From: an uncultured Vibrio sp.
Lineage (GTDB): Bacteria > Pseudomonadota > Gammaproteobacteria > Enterobacterales > Vibrionaceae
Assembly: GCA_947504195.1 (NCBI GenBank)
Contig: CANNGN010000003.1
Coordinates: forward strand, 310,001 to 374,000
Length of the DNA stretch: 64,000 nt
Direction of reading: 5' to 3'
Each line of letters begins with the position of its first letter. Positions within the stretch are counted from its first letter, which is position 1. The notes under the pieces are model-generated. The model was not told where the DNA came from. It saw only the letters and a program-made list of their open reading frames with translations, and searched no databases. Position numbers and translations under genes: made by a program. Positions 1 through 9,448 of this stretch are shown here, one piece after another.

Positions 1-531
1 TCGCTCGCTACTTAACGAAGTCGCTGAAGTCACTCCATCAAATTGAAACCAAGCATCAGGAACCGTCACCAGATTATTGGCAAAATCGATCGACGCTGGA
101 TTTGCCCAAGAGGTCATTTCAACGGGGAAGCAAACAATCATCATCACTCGCGCTAACATGGCAGGATTAAACAAGTTTTGCCCTAATCCTCCGTAAATGT
201 GCTTTCCGACGACAATCGCAAACACACTGCCAAACGCCGTGATCCACAGAGGTAATGTTGGCGGCAAACTCATCGCCAGCAATAGCCCGGTCAACATCGC
301 TGAACCATCCATACAGGCCAACGCTCGTTTCTGCATCAAGGCTAAACATCCCCACTCTGCCGCTATCGCAGACGCCATACCAACAAGGAGCACCATCAAA
401 CTATTGAGACCGAATTGATATACGCCAAAAATGGCCGCCGGTAACAGCGTTAGAATCACGGTATACATAATCCTGACACTGGTATTGTCATTGTGCGCAA
501 ACGGCCCAATCGAGGATTCGTATTTAATCAT
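1..531 (-). CDS. rnfD: RnfD, electron transport complex subunit D (3' part outside window)
   Basis: Membrane subunit of the Rnf complex, which couples ferredoxin and NAD(H) redox to ion movement across the inner membrane; in diazotrophs it is thought to push electrons to nitrogenase ferredoxin. The minus strand is open from the ATG at 531 to the window edge (177 codons seen of a family length near 350). It starts MIKYESSIGPFAHND and continues with several hydrophobic helices, as in RnfD. The ATG overlaps the rnfC stop by 8 bases and has GGAGG a few bases upstream, so it is translationally coupled to rnfC. rnfG and rnfE would be expected next, beyond the edge. Confidence 0.9.
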   Translation of the reverse strand, partial: MIKYESSIGPFAHNDNTSVRIMYTVILTLLPAAIFGVYQFGLNSLMVLLVGMASAIAAEWGCLALMQKRALACMDGSAMLTGLLLAMSLPPTLPLWITAFGSVFAIVVGKHIYGGLGQNLFNPAMLARVMMIVCFPVEMTSWANPASIDFANNLVTVPDAWFQFDGVTSATSLSSER

Positions 532-2281
532 GGGTCACCTCCGTGACTTTTTCTTCTTTAGCTATTGCTCTCGCGGGACGAGTCGGCCTCACGGGACGCG
601 CTGGTCTTTCTGGTTTATCCGCTGTCGAACTCACATCAGTTAATTTCGGACGTACAGGGCGACTAGGGCGAGCAGGACGCTCTGGTGCGGCACTGGACTC
701 TACGGCTACCGGACTGACTCGGGTTGGACGTTGTGGCCTAGTCGACTCAGTGGCATTCGCTTGTGGGCGTGCTGGTCGAGCAGGTGCACCATTTGCATTT
801 GCTTGATTTCTTACGGGTCGAGAAGGAGCTGCACCTCGAGCTGGGCGCTGAGCTTTAGCCTCACGAGCTTTACGCGCAGCTTCGGCTTCCTTGTCTAAAC
901 GGAACTTTCTCGCCTCAGTTAATGCTTTTGCGGTCGCCGATTTTTTCTCTTTAAGGTTATTTGCATTGATAGAACCTTTCGCGTGCATAAAAAACTGCAC
1001 CAATGGGATATGCGAAGGACAGACGTAACTGCACGCACCACACGACAGGCAACTTAATACACCAAGATCTTCCGCTTTCTTAAATTCATTGACTCGCGTT
1101 TGCGCTGCAATTTGAAATGGCATCAAACCCATTGGGCAAGCACGAACACATTGACCACATCGAATACACTCTTGATGCTTAATCTCTGATACGACTTCGT
1201 CTTCGGTTAAAGCGAGTAATCCACCAACGGTTTTATCAATGGGCACATGTGGAGAGCACACCACCTGCCCCATCATTGGGCCACCAAAAATAAGTCGCTC
1301 TGTGTGATTACTCAAGCCACCACAGTATGCAATAACGTCACTAACCGGTGTTCCAACCGGTACTTCGACATTGCGCGCTTCTGTGATCCCTTGCCCAGAG
1401 ACGGTGACGATACGCGTGGTTAATGGGTGCTGAAAACGTACCGCATGATAGACAGCACGAGCAGTTGCAATATTGTTCACCAAGATACCGATTTGAGTCG
1501 ACAATCCACCCGGCGGAACCTCGACTCCAGTGACCGTTTTAATCATGTGTTTTTCCGAACCCATTGGATAAACACTGGGGACGAGTTTTACCTCTATGGA
1601 TTCATCTTGATTGGCTGCAAGTGCCATCTGCTCATAGGCTTCTCGTTTATTATCTTCAATCCCAACAATGGCAAGCGATGCACCTGATGCTTTCATCATG
1701 ATCTTGATTCCAGCAATCACTTCTGAAGCATAGGTTTGCATGGTCAAATCATCACAGGTCAAATAAGGCTCACATTCTCCGCCATTTATCACCAAGGTAT
1801 GAACCGCAGCTTGGCGGGCAAAACGTAACTTGGCGGCAGTTGGAAACCCTGCGCCACCCAAACCGACAATTCCAGCCTCACTAATGCGTTCAATTAATTC
1901 ATCAGCTTCCAATGCATTAATATTTTCTGCTCGGCTTATTCTGCCCCACGACTGATCTTGATTGGCACGAATCACCACGGTTTCGCACTTCAGTTTGGAA
2001 GGGTGAGCGGTAATATGATCGGTTATCGCCGTGACAATTCCATTCACGGGAGAATGGACAGGCGCCACCATATTACTGCGCCCGACCGCGATTTTTTGTC
2101 CTCGTTTGACCACATCCCCCGTACTAACCAATGACTTCAAACGAGCACCATTTCGAAGCTGTAACCCCAGATAAACGTTGCGAGGCCAAAATCCGGTGTC
2201 GATCTCTTTGTTATTACTGAGCTCTTTGTACGCCTTAGGGTGAATCCCACCACTAAATGGCCGCTTTAGAAGACTTAACAT
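524..2281 (-). CDS. rnfC: RnfC, electron transport complex subunit C with long Pro/Arg/Ala-rich tail
   Basis: Peripheral NADH/FMN and Fe-S subunit of Rnf. 585 residues: N-terminal RnfC barrel (FSGGIHP near residue 10), Rossmann-like nucleotide region (GGAGFPTAAK), then two 4Fe-4S motifs, CIRCGQCVRACPMG and CLSCGACSYVCPSH. The last roughly 130 residues are a charged helix followed by repeats of RPARP/RPVRP type, low in complexity. I chose the ATG at 2281 rather than the in-frame GTG/ATG at 2290/2287, because AGGAG sits 8 bases before 2281 but only 0-2 bases before the others. Second-to-last rnf gene visible; rnfB lies 11 bases upstream. Confidence 0.93.
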   Translation of the reverse strand: MLSLLKRPFSGGIHPKAYKELSNNKEIDTGFWPRNVYLGLQLRNGARLKSLVSTGDVVKRGQKIAVGRSNMVAPVHSPVNGIVTAITDHITAHPSKLKCETVVIRANQDQSWGRISRAENINALEADELIERISEAGIVGLGGAGFPTAAKLRFARQAAVHTLVINGGECEPYLTCDDLTMQTYASEVIAGIKIMMKASGASLAIVGIEDNKREAYEQMALAANQDESIEVKLVPSVYPMGSEKHMIKTVTGVEVPPGGLSTQIGILVNNIATARAVYHAVRFQHPLTTRIVTVSGQGITEARNVEVPVGTPVSDVIAYCGGLSNHTERLIFGGPMMGQVVCSPHVPIDKTVGGLLALTEDEVVSEIKHQECIRCGQCVRACPMGLMPFQIAAQTRVNEFKKAEDLGVLSCLSCGACSYVCPSHIPLVQFFMHAKGSINANNLKEKKSATAKALTEARKFRLDKEAEAARKAREAKAQRPARGAAPSRPVRNQANANGAPARPARPQANATESTRPQRPTRVSPVAVESSAAPERPARPSRPVRPKLTDVSSTADKPERPARPVRPTRPARAIAKEEKVTEVTHD

Positions 2282-2292
2282 TTTCATCACTC

Positions 2293-2826
2293 CTATACCG
2301 CAACCGGTTGTTTGGGTTTAGGCCAGAACCAAGTTGTGCTATCGGCTTCAATTTCCACGATATCGAGACATTTTTGTGGGCAGACCTGGCTACACAATTG
2401 ACATCCAGTACAAACATCTTTGATCACGGTGTGCATCTGCTTAGGCGCACCAACAATCGCATCAAATGGGCACGCTTTAAAACAGCGACCGCACCCTGAA
2501 CAATTCTCTTCGGCTATACTCGCGACAAACTGTTTGTCCTCTTCATTCATTTCGACAGACACGCCCAACATGTCGGCTACTGCGACCGCAAGACTGTTTC
2601 CACCTGGCGGACAGCAAGTAGGACTCAGCGTTCCTTCGACCATTTTTTCTGCAGCGGCACGACAGCCCGCTTCTCCGCATTGACCACATTGACCACCGGG
2701 TAATAGCGCTTCGATTTTGTCAGCTAGGGGGTTACTTTCCACTTGAAATACAATCGCGGCATAACCGAGAACCAAACCGAGAAATGCCCCCATAAGTACG
2801 AAAAAAAGAAGTGATGTAATAAGCAT
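2293..2826 (-). CDS. rnfB: RnfB, electron transport complex ferredoxin-like subunit
   Basis: Fe-S subunit that receives electrons inside the Rnf complex. An N-terminal membrane anchor (LITSLLFFVLMGAFLGLVLG) is followed by the four-Cys motif around GGQCGQCGEAGC and two ferredoxin motifs, CSGCGRCFKACP and CTGCQLCSQVCP. 177 residues, normal for the family. An upstream ATG at 2841 overlaps the rnfA stop, but the sequence right after that ATG is itself GGAGGA, the ribosome site for the ATG at 2826; the latter start is preferred. Part of the rnfABCD operon behind a nif-type promoter. Confidence 0.92.
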   Translation of the reverse strand: MLITSLLFFVLMGAFLGLVLGYAAIVFQVESNPLADKIEALLPGGQCGQCGEAGCRAAAEKMVEGTLSPTCCPPGGNSLAVAVADMLGVSVEMNEEDKQFVASIAEENCSGCGRCFKACPFDAIVGAPKQMHTVIKDVCTGCQLCSQVCPQKCLDIVEIEADSTTWFWPKPKQPVAV

Positions 2827-2840
2827 GTTCGATTCCTCCA

Positions 2841-3416
2841 TTAGATCATTCCCGAAAAGCCCATAAAGGCCATTGATAGAATTCCTGCCGTGACAAACGC
2901 AATTGGCGTTCCTTCAAATGCCTCCGGCACGCGACTTAATGACAATTGACCGCGCAGCCCTGCAAATAAGGTAATGACAATTAAGAACCCAAACGCCGAC
3001 CCGACGCTAAACATGATGGTGTTAAAAAATGACAGGTCATCTTGCACGGCCAATAGCGCAACGCCGAGAACGGCACAATTGGTGGTAATTAGAGGAAGGA
3101 ATACGCCTAATGACTGGTATAACGCTGGAAAGGCTTTTCGAACGTAGAGTTCAGTAAATTGAACTACCGCGGCAATAATTAATATAAAGGCGATAATCCG
3201 CATAAATTCCAGCCCGAGCGGTCGTAGAATCGTAAACTCGATAATCCATGTACTCACCGCCGCGAGTGTTAAAACAAACGTCGTCGCAATCCCCATGCCG
3301 ACTGCGCTATCGATTTTGCTCGATACCCCCATAAAGGGACATAAGCCCAAAAACTTTGCCAATACCACATTATTTACAAACGAAGCACTGAGTAAGATTA
3401 ATAACCCTTCAGACAT
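2841..3416 (-). CDS. rnfA: RnfA, integral membrane subunit of the Rnf complex
   Basis: 191-residue polytopic membrane protein with six predicted helices, starting MSEGLLILLSASFVNNVVLA and containing LGLCPFMGVS and ITTNCAVLG, both typical of RnfA/RnfE. The frame is open upstream to 3497, but that region overlaps the sigma54 promoter at 3453-3468; the ATG at 3416, preceded by AAGGA, is the real start. First gene of an rnf operon divergent from nifL, the arrangement known for nif-linked rnf1 of Azotobacter and Pseudomonas stutzeri, so a role in feeding nitrogenase is likely. Confidence 0.93.
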   Translation of the reverse strand: MSEGLLILLSASFVNNVVLAKFLGLCPFMGVSSKIDSAVGMGIATTFVLTLAAVSTWIIEFTILRPLGLEFMRIIAFILIIAAVVQFTELYVRKAFPALYQSLGVFLPLITTNCAVLGVALLAVQDDLSFFNTIMFSVGSAFGFLIVITLFAGLRGQLSLSRVPEAFEGTPIAFVTAGILSMAFMGFSGMI

Positions 3417-3452
3417 ACATTTCATCCTTGAAAATGATTTTTTAGGACATTC

Positions 3453-3468
3453 TGCATTAGGTGTGCCA
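3453..3468 (-). promoter_or_regulatory. sigma54 promoter of rnfABCD
   Basis: The minus strand reads TGGCACACCTAATGCA: a perfect TGGCAC -24 block and GC at -12 with the required GG-N10-GC spacing. Transcription would begin near 3442, about 25 bases before the rnfA ATG. Two NifA-type sites lie 92 and 140 bases upstream. Confidence 0.85.
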
Positions 3469-3551
3469 TCACGGGGCGATGCACTAAATTTGGCCACTTA
3501 ATCCCTTATCAGGGCTACACATTTTTAGTTTTTTATTCTCTTTATTTCTAT

Positions 3552-3567
3552 TGTCAGCTTTGCGACA
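3552..3567. promoter_or_regulatory. NifA upstream activator site 1, rnfA-nifL intergenic
   Basis: Perfect TGT-N10-ACA (TGT at 3552, ACA at 3565). Centre is 92 bases upstream of the rnfA -24 element and about 99 upstream of the candidate nifL element. Palindromic, so it can act in both directions. Confidence 0.75.
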
Positions 3568-3599
3568 AAACGAACAAATTTAAGCAACTGCTCAAGTTT

Positions 3600-3615
3600 T
3601 GTCCTAAATCAAACA
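3600..3615. promoter_or_regulatory. NifA upstream activator site 2, rnfA-nifL intergenic
   Basis: Second perfect TGT-N10-ACA (TGT at 3600, ACA at 3613), centred exactly 48 bases from the first. It lies 140 bases upstream of the rnfA -24 element and about 52 upstream of the candidate nifL -24 element. Confidence 0.75.
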
Positions 3616-3657
3616 AACTTTGTATGACAAGGGCTTACGGGGTAATTACATGGGTAT

Positions 3658-3673
3658 TGGAATAAGAAATGCA
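3658..3673 (+). promoter_or_regulatory. candidate sigma54 promoter of nifLA
   Basis: TGGAATAAGAAATGCA has GG-N10-GC spacing and a good TGC at -12, but only TGG of the -24 block matches. It would start transcription about 14 bases before the nifL ATG. In Klebsiella nifLA is sigma54-dependent under NtrC; I saw no convincing NtrC site here, while NifA-type sites are present, so autoregulation is possible. Confidence 0.5.
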
Positions 3674-3697
3674 TAGTGGTGCATTACAGGAAGTAAA

Positions 3698-5245
3698 ATG
3701 GCTAGGAAGGCATTTATGGCACAATTAGACACACTCATTAGCAATGAGAATACCGCAGTTTTCGGATCTGGTGCATTTGAACAGATTGTACTTAATGCGC
3801 CAGTCGCAATTAGTATTACCGACGGCACCGGACAGATACTCTTTGTGAACCAGATGTTCTCTGACATCACCGAGTACAGCGGCGAAGAGATCATTGGCTG
3901 TCACTCTTCAATATTATCGTATAAAGCCACCCCGCGGAACGTTTACCAAGCTCTTTGGGAGACCATTAGTTCAGGTCAACATTGGCAAGGGCAATTGGTC
4001 AACAAGAAGAAATCGGGAACACCTTATATTGCCGATATATCGATTTCTCGCTTCACCAACAATGAAGGTGAACACTGTTACTACGCCATACAAAAAGACA
4101 TCACTGAACAACACAAAGTCCAAACGCATCAAGAAAACCAATTTACGATGTTTCAAGCGGTGCTTAACGCAGCCCCCATCGCCATCGCATTAGCTGACGA
4201 ACACAATAACGTTCTCTTTAATAACGATCGCTTTGCAAAGCTCCAGCAAAGCATCAATGAAGCGCCGGTTGACCTTCTGTTAAAAAATATCCAAATGGAA
4301 TCTAAGTTTAGATCTATCCACGAGTTTATGGGGAATAAGGTCCAGAAATACAAAGGAATCCACATCGATAACCATGGCCCGGTTCGCGAACGTTGGCTCG
4401 ACTATATCTTGGTGAAAATTCCGGTTTCCGACACCACAGCCGAGACCTACTTTAAGCCTAATGATGGCTTCTATACGGTGATTGCAATCACTGACCGCAC
4501 TCGCGAAAAAATGCTAGTCGAAGAACGAAGAATTAATGCGATGAAGTTATTAACGCGCGACAACAAGTACGTTCACGCGATGCAAGAAGCGCTGATGGCG
4601 ACGCTGCACCAACTGCAAGGCCCATTCAATATGATTGAGTCCGCCGTGAACATCCTCAAGCAAACCAATAATTCATGCCCCGGTTTGATCGCTATGGATG
4701 AAGCCATGGGCAATGCGGTCAGTGCTATGGATGAAATTAAGCAAGCGATACCAGAACGAAATGGCGAGGCCTTCCAGCCTGTCAATCTCAATCAGATTAT
4801 TCGAGACGTCACCTCTATCACCACGGATGATCTGCTCTTTTCATCGACCAAGCTCGACCTCCTACTTTCTAATCGACTCTCTGTTATCAACGGTATGCCG
4901 CATCGCTTGGTTTTAGCACTGAAGCAACTTATCGACAATGCCATTGATTCCATTCAATCGTCAAAGGCGAGCGAGCGGATTATCACCATATCATCAATTG
5001 AACGGGATTCTGAGATCAACATTATCGTTGAAGACAGTGGTATCGGTATCGATGAAGCCATCCGATTGAAGATATTCCAACCCTTTTATAGCTCAAAGCC
5101 TAAACATCAATCTGGCTGCCGCGGTATTGGGTTGTCCATCGTACAACAAGTTCTCAATGAGCACTCTGCAACCATTGCAATTGAAGAGAGCGAACGACTT
5201 GGTGGCGCAAAAATTTGCTTAACTTTCCCAAACAGTAACTGGTGA
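3698..5245 (+). CDS. nifL: NifL, redox- and nitrogen-sensing anti-activator of NifA
   Basis: Flavoprotein that binds and inhibits NifA under oxygen or fixed nitrogen. 515 residues: PAS1 (about 25-140, FAD-type), PAS2 (about 150-275), a helical H region with HQLQGP near residue 307, and a C-terminal GHKL ATPase-like domain (N box LIDNAIDS, G1 box [11 protein letters not shown]2 box GCRGIGLSI). Start: ATG at 3698 with AGGA 9 bases upstream; an in-frame ATG at 3716 with AGGAAGG before it is an alternative. nifA follows 4 bases after the stop, so the two are coupled. Confidence 0.93.
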   Translation: MARKAFMAQLDTLISNENTAVFGSGAFEQIVLNAPVAISITDGTGQILFVNQMFSDITEYSGEEIIGCHSSILSYKATPRNVYQALWETISSGQHWQGQLVNKKKSGTPYIADISISRFTNNEGEHCYYAIQKDITEQHKVQTHQENQFTMFQAVLNAAPIAIALADEHNNVLFNNDRFAKLQQSINEAPVDLLLKNIQMESKFRSIHEFMGNKVQKYKGIHIDNHGPVRERWLDYILVKIPVSDTTAETYFKPNDGFYTVIAITDRTREKMLVEERRINAMKLLTRDNKYVHAMQEALMATLHQLQGPFNMIESAVNILKQTNNSCPGLIAMDEAMGNAVSAMDEIKQAIPERNGEAFQPVNLNQIIRDVTSITTDDLLFSSTKLDLLLSNRLSVINGMPHRLVLALKQLIDNAIDSIQSSKASERIITISSIERDSEINIIVEDSGIGIDEAIRLKIFQPFYSSKPKHQSGCRGIGLSIVQQVLNEHSATIAIEESERLGGAKICLTFPNSNW

Positions 5246-5249
5246 GCTT

Positions 5250-6860
5250 ATGATGCCTATTGAATTTTCAATGCACGACCTTGAACGGCAACTGCTCGCG
5301 GCGATGTATCGGATAAGCAGTGTCCTTAATTCTAGCCTCGATTATTGTGAAAGCTCCGATCAAATTCTCAAGGTGCTTCACGATGAATGTCAGTTGCAAT
5401 GCGGCATGCTAACGATCTTAGATAACAGTAGAGACATTCTATTAATCAAGTCTGTCCACACTCCAAAACCCAACACTGCCGTTGAACAGAAACAGGTTCA
5501 TTACAAAATCGGCGAAGGGATTGTTGGTGAAGTGCTTCGCCAAGGCAGTTCTGTTGTGATTCGTAATCTAGGAAGTGACCTGCGCTTTGCGGATAAGCTC
5601 GCATTATATGACTACGACAAACCTTATATCTGCGTTCCTTTAAAGGATGGAACCCATAAAGTCATTGGGGCATTATCTGCTCAGCCGCCCAATCTAAGTG
5701 ACGATTGCATTACGATGTTAACCAAGTTTATGGATATGATCGCCAATCTTGTAGCGAAAAATGTTCAGCTTGCTTATAACGTCGAAAAAGAGCAGAAAAA
5801 ACTGGTTGATGAACGTGATGGGCTCAGACGCAAAGTTCGTAATAATTACAGCTTTAAAAACTTAGTTGGTCACACCAAACCGATGCGGCAGATCTTCGAA
5901 CAAATTCGTCTGGTTTCTAGGTGGGATTCCACAGTTTTAGTACGCGGAGAATCAGGGACTGGGAAAGAGTTAGTCGCCAATGCGATTCACTATAACTCTC
6001 CTCGTGCCGCCAACCCGTTCGTAAAACTTAACTGTGCTGCACTGCCAGATAACCTGCTTGAATCTGAGCTATTTGGGCATGAAAAAGGCGCATTTACTGG
6101 TGCGATCAAACAACGAAAAGGACGTTTTGAACTCGCCGATAATGGCACTATTTTCTTAGATGAAATTGGCGAAACTAGTCCGGCTTTTCAAGCGAAGCTG
6201 TTACGCGTATTACAAGAGAAGGAATTTGAACGAGTTGGCGGAAGCGGAACCATTTCAGTCAATGTGCGAATTGTGGCGGCGACCAACCGAAATCTCGAGG
6301 AAGAAGTCGCAAAGGGTAATTTTCGCGAAGATCTTTACTACCGCTTAAATGTCATGCCGATGAACCTGCCTCCACTGCGTGAACGGATTCAAGATATCCC
6401 GGAAATCGCGGAATTTATGATTCAGAAGATCGCCAAAGTTCAGCAACGTAAGCTGTCGCTTTCTGAAAGTGCAATTCGATCGATGATGTCCTACAGTTGG
6501 CCGGGCAATGTTCGTGAGCTCGAAAATACACTCGAACGTGCGTCGGTGTTAAGTGAATCTGGAGTGATCGCGCCAGAGCTCATCACCTTTAGTCACGTCG
6601 AATCGGCGCCAACCTCAATGCCAGCAATGGCAATGCAAGCTGTCGAAATGCCATCTCACCCAACAATGCCAAATTATAATTCAACGGGCATCAATAACAT
6701 CGGCAAAGAAAAACACTTTAGCGACGAAAGAGAAATGGTTATCGATGCCTTAGAGCGATCTGGATGGGTGAAAGCCAAAGCCGCTCGATTGCTTAACATG
6801 ACTCCTCGTCAAATCGCCTACCGGATTCAAATTATGGATATCGACATGAAACAAATCTAA
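5250..6860 (+). CDS. nifA: NifA, sigma54-dependent activator of nif genes
   Basis: Master activator of nif transcription. 536 residues: N-terminal GAF (about 20-185), AAA+ domain (about 205-440) with Walker A GESGTGKE, the sigma54-contacting GAFTGA, and Walker [11 protein letters not shown], then a linker and C-terminal Fis-type helix-turn-helix ([18 protein letters not shown]). The linker lacks the Cys motif of oxygen-sensitive alphaproteobacterial NifA, consistent with control through NifL. Targets visible in this window: TGT-N10-ACA sites before rnfA, nifB, nifU, nifE and nifH. Confidence 0.95.
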   Translation: MMPIEFSMHDLERQLLAAMYRISSVLNSSLDYCESSDQILKVLHDECQLQCGMLTILDNSRDILLIKSVHTPKPNTAVEQKQVHYKIGEGIVGEVLRQGSSVVIRNLGSDLRFADKLALYDYDKPYICVPLKDGTHKVIGALSAQPPNLSDDCITMLTKFMDMIANLVAKNVQLAYNVEKEQKKLVDERDGLRRKVRNNYSFKNLVGHTKPMRQIFEQIRLVSRWDSTVLVRGESGTGKELVANAIHYNSPRAANPFVKLNCAALPDNLLESELFGHEKGAFTGAIKQRKGRFELADNGTIFLDEIGETSPAFQAKLLRVLQEKEFERVGGSGTISVNVRIVAATNRNLEEEVAKGNFREDLYYRLNVMPMNLPPLRERIQDIPEIAEFMIQKIAKVQQRKLSLSESAIRSMMSYSWPGNVRELENTLERASVLSESGVIAPELITFSHVESAPTSMPAMAMQAVEMPSHPTMPNYNSTGINNIGKEKHFSDEREMVIDALERSGWVKAKAARLLNMTPRQIAYRIQIMDIDMKQI

Positions 6861-6880
6861 CAATTTTTGATTCCTCCTGA

Positions 6881-6896
6881 TGTCGGGTTTGTGACA
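6881..6896. promoter_or_regulatory. NifA upstream activator site of nifB
   Basis: Perfect TGT-N10-ACA (TGT at 6881, ACA at 6894), centred 70 bases upstream of the nifB -24 element, just after the nifA stop. Confidence 0.8.
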
Positions 6897-6956
6897 ATTG
6901 TTGTAAACCACAGCTCGACACCAGATAACAATCAAATAAAATCAATAACTTATTAA

Positions 6957-6972
6957 AGGTACATTGTTTGCA
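6957..6972 (+). promoter_or_regulatory. sigma54 promoter of nifB-fdxN-nifQ
   Basis: AGGTACATTGTTTGCA: GG-N10-GC with a full TTTGCA at -12. Predicted start near 6984, giving a leader of about 43 bases to the ATG at 7027. The open frame that extends up to 6964 overlaps this element, so it cannot be the true gene start. Confidence 0.83.
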
Positions 6973-7026
6973 TCACTTAACCATAAGGCACCACAATTAC
7001 GAAAGTTATTTATGGAAGAGGTAGAC

Positions 7027-8397
7027 ATGGAAAGTCATCAAAATACAGCGCCACCTCACTCTAACGAGTCTGAAACCAACATCAGTCACCTATTTTCAAG
7101 GGAGGTGCAAGACAAAATCGCGGCACATCCTTGTTATTCAAAAGACGCCCATCAATATGCAAGAATGCACTTACCCGTCGCGCCAGCATGCAATATTCAA
7201 TGTAACTACTGCAACCGTAAATACGACTGCAGCAATGAGTCCCGCCCCGGAGTTGTATCGCGTTTGGTCGATCCACCTCAGGCGCTAAAGCAGTATCAAG
7301 CCATTAAGAAGCGGGCTCCCAATCTCACCGTGATGGGAATTGCAGGCCCTGGAGATGCATTGGCAAACCCTCAAGCAACATTTGAAACCATGGAAAAAAT
7401 CAAAGCAGCCGATCCATCCGTTCAACTCTGTATATCGACCAATGGATTGATGCTGGAACCTCATGTCGACCGACTGGCGCAACTTGGTGTCGATCATCTG
7501 ACAATTACCATCAACTGTATCGACCCAGAGGTTGGGGCGAAGATTTATCCGTGGATCTATTTCAATTATAAGCGACTGCGTGGCATTGAAGCATCCAAAA
7601 CACTTATTTCTCAACAGATGAAGGGATTGGAAGCTGCTGCGAAAGCGGGAATGATGGTGAAAGTTAATACCGTACTTATTCCAGGAGTGAATGATCACCA
7701 TATTGAAGCCGTGTCAGCGACTGTAAAACAACGTGGCGCTTTACTGCACAATATCATGCCGTTAATTTCTGATCCGGCTCACGGCACCTATTTTGGTTTA
7801 ACGGGCCAACGAGGCCCCAGTGAAGAAGAGATTCAACATGCTCGAGCGGCTTCTGGTGACCATATGCCGCAGATGACCCACTGCCAGCAGTGTCGAGCCG
7901 ATGCAGTCGGAACACTTGGCGGCTGTTCGAGTACTGCCGATGAACAACGCTCGTGTGGCTCAACCGAATCTGACACCAATACGGTAAATGATGGCTATCA
8001 AGTCGCGGTTGCCAGCGATGGCAGTGAAATAATCAAAACCCATTTTGGTCATGCGAAAGTATTTGAAGTTTATCGATATTCTTATACCAGCCAACAATTT
8101 AATTTCATCGAAGAGCGCAATGTCGCCGCCTACTGCAACGGTCAATCTGAATGCCTAGAGAATGAAGATGAGAAAGAGCAAATCATCAATACGGTAGCAG
8201 ATTGTCAGTTGGTTCTTTCTGCACGAATGGGAATCGCTCCATGGCGTCAACTCGAAAAGCTCGGAGTAACGCCTAACGTGGACTTTGCTATGGAATACAC
8301 TGCTGATGCATTGAAGCAGGTTGCGCTCCATATTACCGAGTTTGATTCATCAACACAGCACAAGGAGGCTCTCCATGAAGTATGCCATAACGGATAA
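7027..8397 (+). CDS. nifB: NifB, radical SAM FeMo-cofactor synthase with NifX-like tail
   Basis: Makes NifB-co, the carbide-containing iron-sulfur core of FeMo-co, from [4Fe-4S] clusters and SAM. 456 residues: radical SAM domain with CNIQCNYC (CX3CX2C) near residue 56, GIAGPGDALANP, and a C-terminal NifX/NafY-like domain from about residue 320 (VAVASDGSEIIKTHFGHAKV). Start chosen at 7027 because AGAGG sits 7 bases upstream and earlier ATGs lie in or near the promoter. fdxN overlaps its end by 23 bases. Confidence 0.95.
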   Translation: MESHQNTAPPHSNESETNISHLFSREVQDKIAAHPCYSKDAHQYARMHLPVAPACNIQCNYCNRKYDCSNESRPGVVSRLVDPPQALKQYQAIKKRAPNLTVMGIAGPGDALANPQATFETMEKIKAADPSVQLCISTNGLMLEPHVDRLAQLGVDHLTITINCIDPEVGAKIYPWIYFNYKRLRGIEASKTLISQQMKGLEAAAKAGMMVKVNTVLIPGVNDHHIEAVSATVKQRGALLHNIMPLISDPAHGTYFGLTGQRGPSEEEIQHARAASGDHMPQMTHCQQCRADAVGTLGGCSSTADEQRSCGSTESDTNTVNDGYQVAVASDGSEIIKTHFGHAKVFEVYRYSYTSQQFNFIEERNVAAYCNGQSECLENEDEKEQIINTVADCQLVLSARMGIAPWRQLEKLGVTPNVDFAMEYTADALKQVALHITEFDSSTQHKEALHEVCHNG

Positions 8398-8635
8398 ATG
8401 CGTTGGTTGCCATGCATGCAAACTCGTTTGCCCAAGCCAAGCTGTCTATGCTGATGCCGACGATTCAAATCAGTTCCGAATTCATGCCAAACGCTGTACT
8501 GGGTGTGAAGATAAGTTTGACGACCCTCAATGCGCCAGTATTTGCCCAATAGAAGGGGCAATAATCAACGAGAACAGTATCCCAGTAAACCCAATCGGTA
8601 GCCTAACCGGTCTTCATATTGAGAGTTGCCGATGA
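8375..8635 (+). CDS. fdxN: FdxN, 2[4Fe-4S] nif ferredoxin
   Basis: Small low-potential electron carrier, thought to supply NifB or nitrogenase. 86 residues with two cluster motifs: CVGCHACKLVCP, and a looser second one (CTGCEDKFDDPQCASICP) with the extended spacing typical of FdxN. Start at 8375 follows a strong AAGGAGG and overlaps the end of nifB; an upstream in-frame ATG lies deep in nifB without a ribosome site. The stop overlaps the nifQ ATG (ATGA). Confidence 0.88.
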   Translation: MKYAITDKCVGCHACKLVCPSQAVYADADDSNQFRIHAKRCTGCEDKFDDPQCASICPIEGAIINENSIPVNPIGSLTGLHIESCR

Positions 8636-9189
8636 TACCAACAAATGCACTTCACTTGTTTTGGCGACCAATTATCAGTCAGTATCTTGCAGGTCACACC
8701 GCGCTTCCTCCATTTATTGGCCTCGAGGAAGCCGATTATCATCAAATCCTAGCAAGGTTGGACATCAAGGATATCAGCCGCATTCATGCACTCCCTGCAC
8801 GTCGAACCCGTGGGGAGTTAATGGAAATGCGCCTAGATGAATGCCAACAGGTGTATGAGTTACTTTATCAACACATCAATGCATCGACACAAGATCTGGC
8901 TAACGACGCCGAAACAATGGCCCAAGTGATTACAGCCGCTTGCATGAGTGGGTCACATTTATGGCACGATTTAGGGCTACCAGAGCGCGCAAGGTTAGGT
9001 CAGTTGTTTAAATGCTATTTCCCATCGCTATATCAACTTAATAATCAAAATATGCGCTGGAAACGGTTCTTGTATAAGCAGCTGTGTGAGAACGGTGGCG
9101 ACTATGTGTGCCGCTCTCCAAGTTGCGATACATGCTCCAGCTATAGTGAGTGTTTTATCACCGATGTGGCGGTTGACATTGCCAGTTAA
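8632..9189 (+). CDS. nifQ: NifQ, molybdenum donor for FeMo-co synthesis
   Basis: Carries a Mo-Fe-S cluster and gives Mo to the NifEN/NifH machinery. 185 residues, ending with the diagnostic CX4CX2CX5C motif (CRSPSCDTCSSYSEC). The ATG at 8632 overlaps the fdxN stop and has GAGAG 6 bases upstream; a TTG at 8626 is less likely. Last gene of nifB-fdxN-nifQ; no clear terminator follows. Confidence 0.92.
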   Translation: MIPTNALHLFWRPIISQYLAGHTALPPFIGLEEADYHQILARLDIKDISRIHALPARRTRGELMEMRLDECQQVYELLYQHINASTQDLANDAETMAQVITAACMSGSHLWHDLGLPERARLGQLFKCYFPSLYQLNNQNMRWKRFLYKQLCENGGDYVCRSPSCDTCSSYSECFITDVAVDIAS

Positions 9190-9448
9190 CACCCGCACAA
9201 CAATGCTTAAACATAAAATATATACTGTTACTAAATATTTCCAAAAGCCATTAAATGCCATGAGAAATAAGTCTTAAATTTAACTCCAACTAAAACAAAC
9301 GTAATAAAATTACTAACAATCTGCGTTAGATCAAATTTTATTCAGTTTTGAATGTTCACTAGTAGAATTTGTTGTTTTTTTCCACAAAAAAGGAGTAAAT
9401 TTTTCATCATGTGAGCTGGCGCTCGTTTTTGAAATTTAAGGTGACAAC

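Noticed and set aside
543..806. Plus-strand Gly/Arg-rich frame within rnfC
   Set aside because: Mirror image of the Pro/Arg-repeat tail of rnfC; no ribosome site or independent support.
3417..3497. N-terminal extension of RnfA
   Set aside because: It overlaps the sigma54 promoter at 3453-3468, and AAGGA points to the ATG at 3416.
3670..3683. TGCA-N6-TGCA just before nifL as an NtrC site
   Set aside because: It lies downstream of the candidate -12 element and lacks the GC-rich TGCACC-type half-sites.
6964..7026. N-terminal extension of NifB
   Set aside because: Begins inside the promoter element (6957-6972) and has no ribosome site.
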